In this document: positions 60,915-64,000 of the stretch, piece by piece
How positions within the stretch are numbered: the first letter of the stretch is position 1
Layout of the letters: each line of letters begins with the position of its first letter
Assembly (NCBI RefSeq): GCF_001570805.1
Contig: NZ_BCSJ01000011.1
Span: 278,828 to 342,827 of the forward strand
DNA: 64,000 nt
From: Brevibacterium epidermidis NBRC 14811
GTDB lineage: Bacteria > Actinomycetota > Actinomycetes > Actinomycetales > Brevibacteriaceae
Direction: 5' to 3'
Translations under genes and position numbers: made by a program
The notes under the pieces: generated by a model
Told to the model about the DNA's origin: nothing
The model's database searches: none
Seen by the model: only the letters and a program-made list of their open reading frames with translations

Positions 60915-61877
60915 GTGCACAGTTCGACCCTGCAGGTGCTGGTGTGGTTCGCCGGAGCGGTGCTCGGGGGCATTCTCGGTGTTGGGATCACCGGCTTCGC
61001 CGGCCTCGCCGAAGCGGCACTGACCCCGTGCCTCATCGCACTGCTCTTCCTCACGTTCTTGGAGCTTCCGTTCGACTCGGGTCTGCGTGCTCTTCGTGAT
61101 CGTCGTTTCCTCGCACTTGTGGCCGGGATGAACTTCGTCGTCGTTCCCGCGGTCGTCGCTGGTCTCATCGCGGTCTTCGACATTGCTGATCCGATCGTGC
61201 CCGCAGTGCTCATCGTTCTGCTGTGCCCGTGCATCGACTACGTCATCGCGTTCACCCGAGCCGCCGGAGGCGCCGCCGACCAGCTGCTGATGCTCACCCC
61301 GATGCTGATGATCGCTCAGCTGCTGTTGCTGCCGGTCCTGCTGTGGGCGATCACCGGTGGGCGAATGAGCATCGATCTGCCGATTCGACCCTTGGGCGAA
61401 GCGCTGCTGCTGTTCATCGTCATTCCGCTCATCGCCGCCGTCCTGGCTCGCACCCTAGCCCGCAGACAGCCCCGGGCGGGCCGCATCGTCGAATCAGCCG
61501 CACAGCTGATGGACCCGGTGATGGCTCTGACTCTGCTAGTCATCACTGCCTCGGTCATTCCGGTGATCGCTGATTCTGCTGGGCAATTGGGCACTGCGGC
61601 GTTAGCCTTCGCAGTCTTCGCAGGCGTGATGACGGCCGCCGGGTGGATCCTCACACGCGCGACGCAGATGGCTGCAGACCAATCCCGAGCGATGATCCTG
61701 TCCGGGGTGACGCGCAATTCACTCGTCATGCTTCCCCTCGTTCGGGCGATCACCGGAGAGGGGAGCGGCCCCGCCGCAGTCGTGACCCAGACCCTCGTGG
61801 AACTGATCGTCCTGCTCATCCTCGTCCGCATTCTGCCTCGGCTGGTTCCCGCGACTGCCGTGTCCGAAAACCGCTAG
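60915..61877 (+). CDS. BASS/ACR3-like transporter
   Basis: A 320-residue membrane protein with about ten helices. The crossing helix contains LLCPCIDYV (C104, C106), in the place of the ACR3 arsenite-pump cysteine. The family includes bile acid:sodium symporters and ACR3; similar proteins are often annotated as arsenic resistance proteins. No arsR or arsC is near, so the substrate is open. The start is a GTG at 60915. The Ada-AlkA gene follows 32 bases later. Confidence 0.75.
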   Translation: MHSSTLQVLVWFAGAVLGGILGVGITGFAGLAEAALTPCLIALLFLTFLELPFDSGLRALRDRRFLALVAGMNFVVVPAVVAGLIAVFDIADPIVPAVLIVLLCPCIDYVIAFTRAAGGAADQLLMLTPMLMIAQLLLLPVLLWAITGGRMSIDLPIRPLGEALLLFIVIPLIAAVLARTLARRQPRAGRIVESAAQLMDPVMALTLLVITASVIPVIADSAGQLGTAALAFAVFAGVMTAAGWILTRATQMAADQSRAMILSGVTRNSLVMLPLVRAITGEGSGPAAVVTQTLVELIVLLILVRILPRLVPATAVSENR

Positions 61878-61909
61878 TATTCCTGCGCTTCACGGCGGAG
61901 AATGGGACT

Positions 61910-63373
61910 ATGTTCACGTTCGACCAGTGCTATCAGGCAGTCACCTCGCGTGACCGCCGGTTCGATGGCATGTTCTTCACCGCGGTGCGCACCACCGGGA
62001 TCTTCTGCCGTCCCTCGTGCCCGGCGAAGACACCGAAGCGGGAGAACGTCGACTTCTTCGTCACAGCAGCTGCGGCCGCCGATGCCGGATTCCGAGCCTG
62101 CCGGCGGTGCCGCCCGGACGCCAGCCCGAATTCCCCAGAGTGGGACACTCGAGGTGACATTGTGGCTCGGGCCGTAAGGCTCATCCGTGACGGTGCCGTC
62201 GACCGCGGGGGAGTCGAAACACTGGCCGCCGAACTCGGATACAGCACACGTCAGCTCGGACGCCTCATCCATGCCGAACTCGGCGCAGGGCCTTTGGCTT
62301 TGGCCCGCACTGAACGCGTTCGGACTGCCCGAACACTTATCGAAGTCACATCGATGCCGATGAGCGACATCGCCTTCGCCGCCGGATTCTCCAGCATCCG
62401 ACAGTTCAACGACACTTTCCGCGAAATGTACTCGATCAGTCCCCGTCAGCTGCGCAGCCCCGGAACCGACCAACCCGTGGCCGATGAGCTCAACCTGAGA
62501 CTGGCCTATCGTCCGCCGTTCGACTTCCCACATCTGCTCGAGTACTTCGCTGTCCGAGCCGTGCCCGGGATCGAAACGGTCGCGGACGGGGCGTACACCC
62601 GTTCGCTGCGACTGCCCCATGGCCCGGCAGTGATCACCGTGCGACAAGGAGCCGGGGATTTCGTCGATTGTCGCCTCCGCCTGGCCGATACCAGAGACCT
62701 CGGCAGCGCTGTAGCCCGGACTCGCCGAACCTTCGACCTCGATGCCGACCCCGCGGCGGTGGCAGAGACTCTGCGATCCGCAGGCTTGGCCCGCCTCGTC
62801 GACGACTGGCCCGGAATCCGTTCGCCAGGGCACAGCGACCCTGTCGAACTGGCCCTGCGCACCGTACTCGGGCAGCAGATTTCGTTGGCCGCGGCGAGTA
62901 CTCACTTGGGGCGACTCGTAGCAGGAGCCGGAGAACCGCTGCCGCCGGAACTTGTAGTCAACGGCGTGGACAGACTGTTCCCCACCGCCGAGGCGATCGC
63001 TGCTGTCCCCGCATCGGACTGGGCTCTGCCAGAGAGCAGGATCCGCACAATTGCAGCTCTGTCGTCGGCTTTGGCAGATGGAAGCGTGGACTTGGGGGCT
63101 GGGGCCGACCGGAATGAAGCAAGCCGGAATCTGTTGGCACTGCCGGGGATCGGCCCCTGGAGCAACGGCTATATCCGGATGCGCGCACTTGGCGACCCCG
63201 ATGTCTTCGTGGACTCCGACCTCGGCGTCAAGAAGGCGATCGCCGAACTCAATGAGACCTCAGATTTCATCGGGGACTGGAAAGAGCTCTCGAAGAACTG
63301 CAGCCCGTGGCGTTCGTACCTCACCCATCTGCTGTGGGCCCATCACTCCCGCCGTGTCGAAAGGACACCCTGA
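61910..63373 (+). CDS. Ada-AlkA fusion: regulator and 3-methyladenine DNA glycosylase
   Basis: A 487-residue fusion. The Ada zinc domain has C33, C37, C64 and C67 ([28 protein letters not shown]); C33 corresponds to the cysteine that accepts methyl from methylphosphotriesters. An AraC-type HTH follows (about 85-170). The rest is AlkA: AlkA_N barrel, then the HhH-GPD glycosylase domain ([34 protein letters not shown], catalytic Asp in VDSDLGVK). It senses alkylation and excises 3-methyladenine. ogt starts one base after its stop. Confidence 0.94.
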   Translation: MFTFDQCYQAVTSRDRRFDGMFFTAVRTTGIFCRPSCPAKTPKRENVDFFVTAAAAADAGFRACRRCRPDASPNSPEWDTRGDIVARAVRLIRDGAVDRGGVETLAAELGYSTRQLGRLIHAELGAGPLALARTERVRTARTLIEVTSMPMSDIAFAAGFSSIRQFNDTFREMYSISPRQLRSPGTDQPVADELNLRLAYRPPFDFPHLLEYFAVRAVPGIETVADGAYTRSLRLPHGPAVITVRQGAGDFVDCRLRLADTRDLGSAVARTRRTFDLDADPAAVAETLRSAGLARLVDDWPGIRSPGHSDPVELALRTVLGQQISLAAASTHLGRLVAGAGEPLPPELVVNGVDRLFPTAEAIAAVPASDWALPESRIRTIAALSSALADGSVDLGAGADRNEASRNLLALPGIGPWSNGYIRMRALGDPDVFVDSDLGVKKAIAELNETSDFIGDWKELSKNCSPWRSYLTHLLWAHHSRRVERTP

Positions 63374-63374
63374 T

Positions 63375-63953
63375 ATGACGACCTCGACGAACACGTCGTC
63401 TCACACTGATCCGACAACGGAACCGAGCGGAACCATCGGACTGCCGGTCGCCTCGGCGCCGGTGTATTCGACCATCATCGACACGGAGATCGGACCGGTT
63501 CTCCTCACCTCGGACGGAACCCACCTCACCGGTCTCTACCTCGACGTTTCCGAGGCGATCGATGCGCGCCTGCACAAGACGTTCGGCGTCGATCCGACAC
63601 CGGCCGACGACCTCGAGATCTTCGAGCGCACGAAGGCCCAGCTGGGGGAGTACTTCGCCGGTGAGCGCACCCGGTTCGATCTGCCGTTGGCGGCGAAGGG
63701 CACCGAATTCCAGCGGCAGGTGTGGGAGGCGCTGACCCACATCCCCTTTGGCGGCACCGCCGGCTACGGAGAACTCGCCGAAATGCTGGGCCGACCCGGC
63801 GCTGCGCGAGCAGTGGGCGCGGCGAACGGCAAGAATCCGATCAGCATCATCGTCCCCTGTCACCGTGTCATCGGCGCGGACGGCTCCATGACCGGCTACG
63901 CCTGGGGCGAGGCCAACAAGCGACACCTGCTCACCCTAGAAAACTCCCTCTAA
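63375..63953 (+). CDS. ogt: methylated-DNA--protein-cysteine methyltransferase
   Basis: A 192-residue suicide repair protein removing methyl from O6-methylguanine. The acceptor is C162 in [11 protein letters not shown]145 ([14 protein letters not shown]) is the arginine finger; [16 protein letters not shown] carries the HTH lead-in. The first 25 residues are a Thr/Ser-rich extension. ATG at 63375 is one base after the Ada-AlkA stop, so the two are coupled and together make up what E. coli Ada does in one protein. Confidence 0.95.
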   Translation: MTTSTNTSSHTDPTTEPSGTIGLPVASAPVYSTIIDTEIGPVLLTSDGTHLTGLYLDVSEAIDARLHKTFGVDPTPADDLEIFERTKAQLGEYFAGERTRFDLPLAAKGTEFQRQVWEALTHIPFGGTAGYGELAEMLGRPGAARAVGAANGKNPISIIVPCHRVIGADGSMTGYAWGEANKRHLLTLENSL

Positions 63954-63968
63954 TTACTACCTGACGGC

Positions 63969-64000
63969 GGCCCAGCAACCTCGCGCGAGGTTGCTGGGCC
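63969..64000 (+). terminator. terminator after ogt (cut by window edge)
   Basis: A perfect 32-base palindrome (16-base arms beginning GGCCCAGCAACC) starts 15 bases after the ogt stop and reaches the window edge, so any T-run is not seen. Confidence 0.8.

Noticed and set aside
1..64000. Search for transposases, integrases, phage genes, CRISPR-cas, toxin-antitoxin or secondary-metabolite clusters
   Set aside because: None recognised; all larger open frames are explained by housekeeping, transport or catabolic families.

Overview
The window is a GC-rich, gene-dense chromosomal segment of an actinobacterium. ClpP1/ClpP2 are paired, a mycothiol-type DsbA-like protein is present, ileS has an actinobacterial T-box of the translational type, GTG starts and 4-base ATGA/GTGA gene overlaps are frequent, and the block clp - aaRS - folC - ndk - rne - rplU/rpmA/obg - proBA - nadD - rsfS is in typical actinobacterial order. 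Gene content and protein character suggest Micrococcales, perhaps Brevibacterium; the genus is an inference. I see no transposase, phage gene, CRISPR array or replication origin.

Layout. 1-5.2 kb: end of a DsbA-like protein gene, rpiB, a zinc alcohol dehydrogenase, an unknown lipoprotein, tRNA-Pro and tRNA-Gly, and a Tat-exported GH15-like protein. 5.4-11 kb: proteostasis block tig, clpP1, clpP2, clpX (with a ClgR-type operator before clpP1), then an MFS exporter. 11-17.7 kb: an SRPBCC protein with an eroded ArsR partner, an AIM24 protein, valS, a membrane acyltransferase and a short-chain dehydrogenase. 17.7-23.7 kb: T-box, ileS, folC, a DUF4233-like membrane protein and ndk. 23.7-31.2 kb: VKOR, RNase E/G with a very acidic N-terminal extension, an SPFH protein, an alanine/sodium symporter with a palindromic operator, and chorismate mutase. 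31.3-39.6 kb: rplU-rpmA, obg-proB-proA, tiny ORFs plus a 53-residue membrane protein, nadD, an acidic membrane-anchored protein, rsfS and a histidine phosphatase. 39.7-49.2 kb: a glycosyltransferase, a six-gene Mrp sodium/proton antiporter operon with fused MrpA/B, AlkB, a ferredoxin-reductase-like flavoprotein and tRNA-Ala. 49.3-64 kb, the more accessory part: GH1 beta-glucosidase with an MFS sugar transporter, a YdeI/OmdA-like protein, a three-gene L-carnitine to glycine-betaine operon led by an XRE-TetR fusion regulator, a PLP decarboxylase, a YczE/MocR divergent pair, a YggS protein, a BASS/ACR3-like transporter and a split alkylation-damage response (Ada-AlkA fusion plus Ogt).

The most unusual items are the double-HTH regulator of the carnitine operon, the ArsR remnant beside an intact SRPBCC gene, two stop/start-coupled micro-ORFs upstream of the 53-residue membrane protein, inverted repeats bracketing the rne promoter, and a clean 10+10 palindrome before the alanine symporter. 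Nothing here is clearly a wholly new multi-gene system; the carnitine operon with its composite regulator and the micro-ORF cascade are the best candidates for follow-up.
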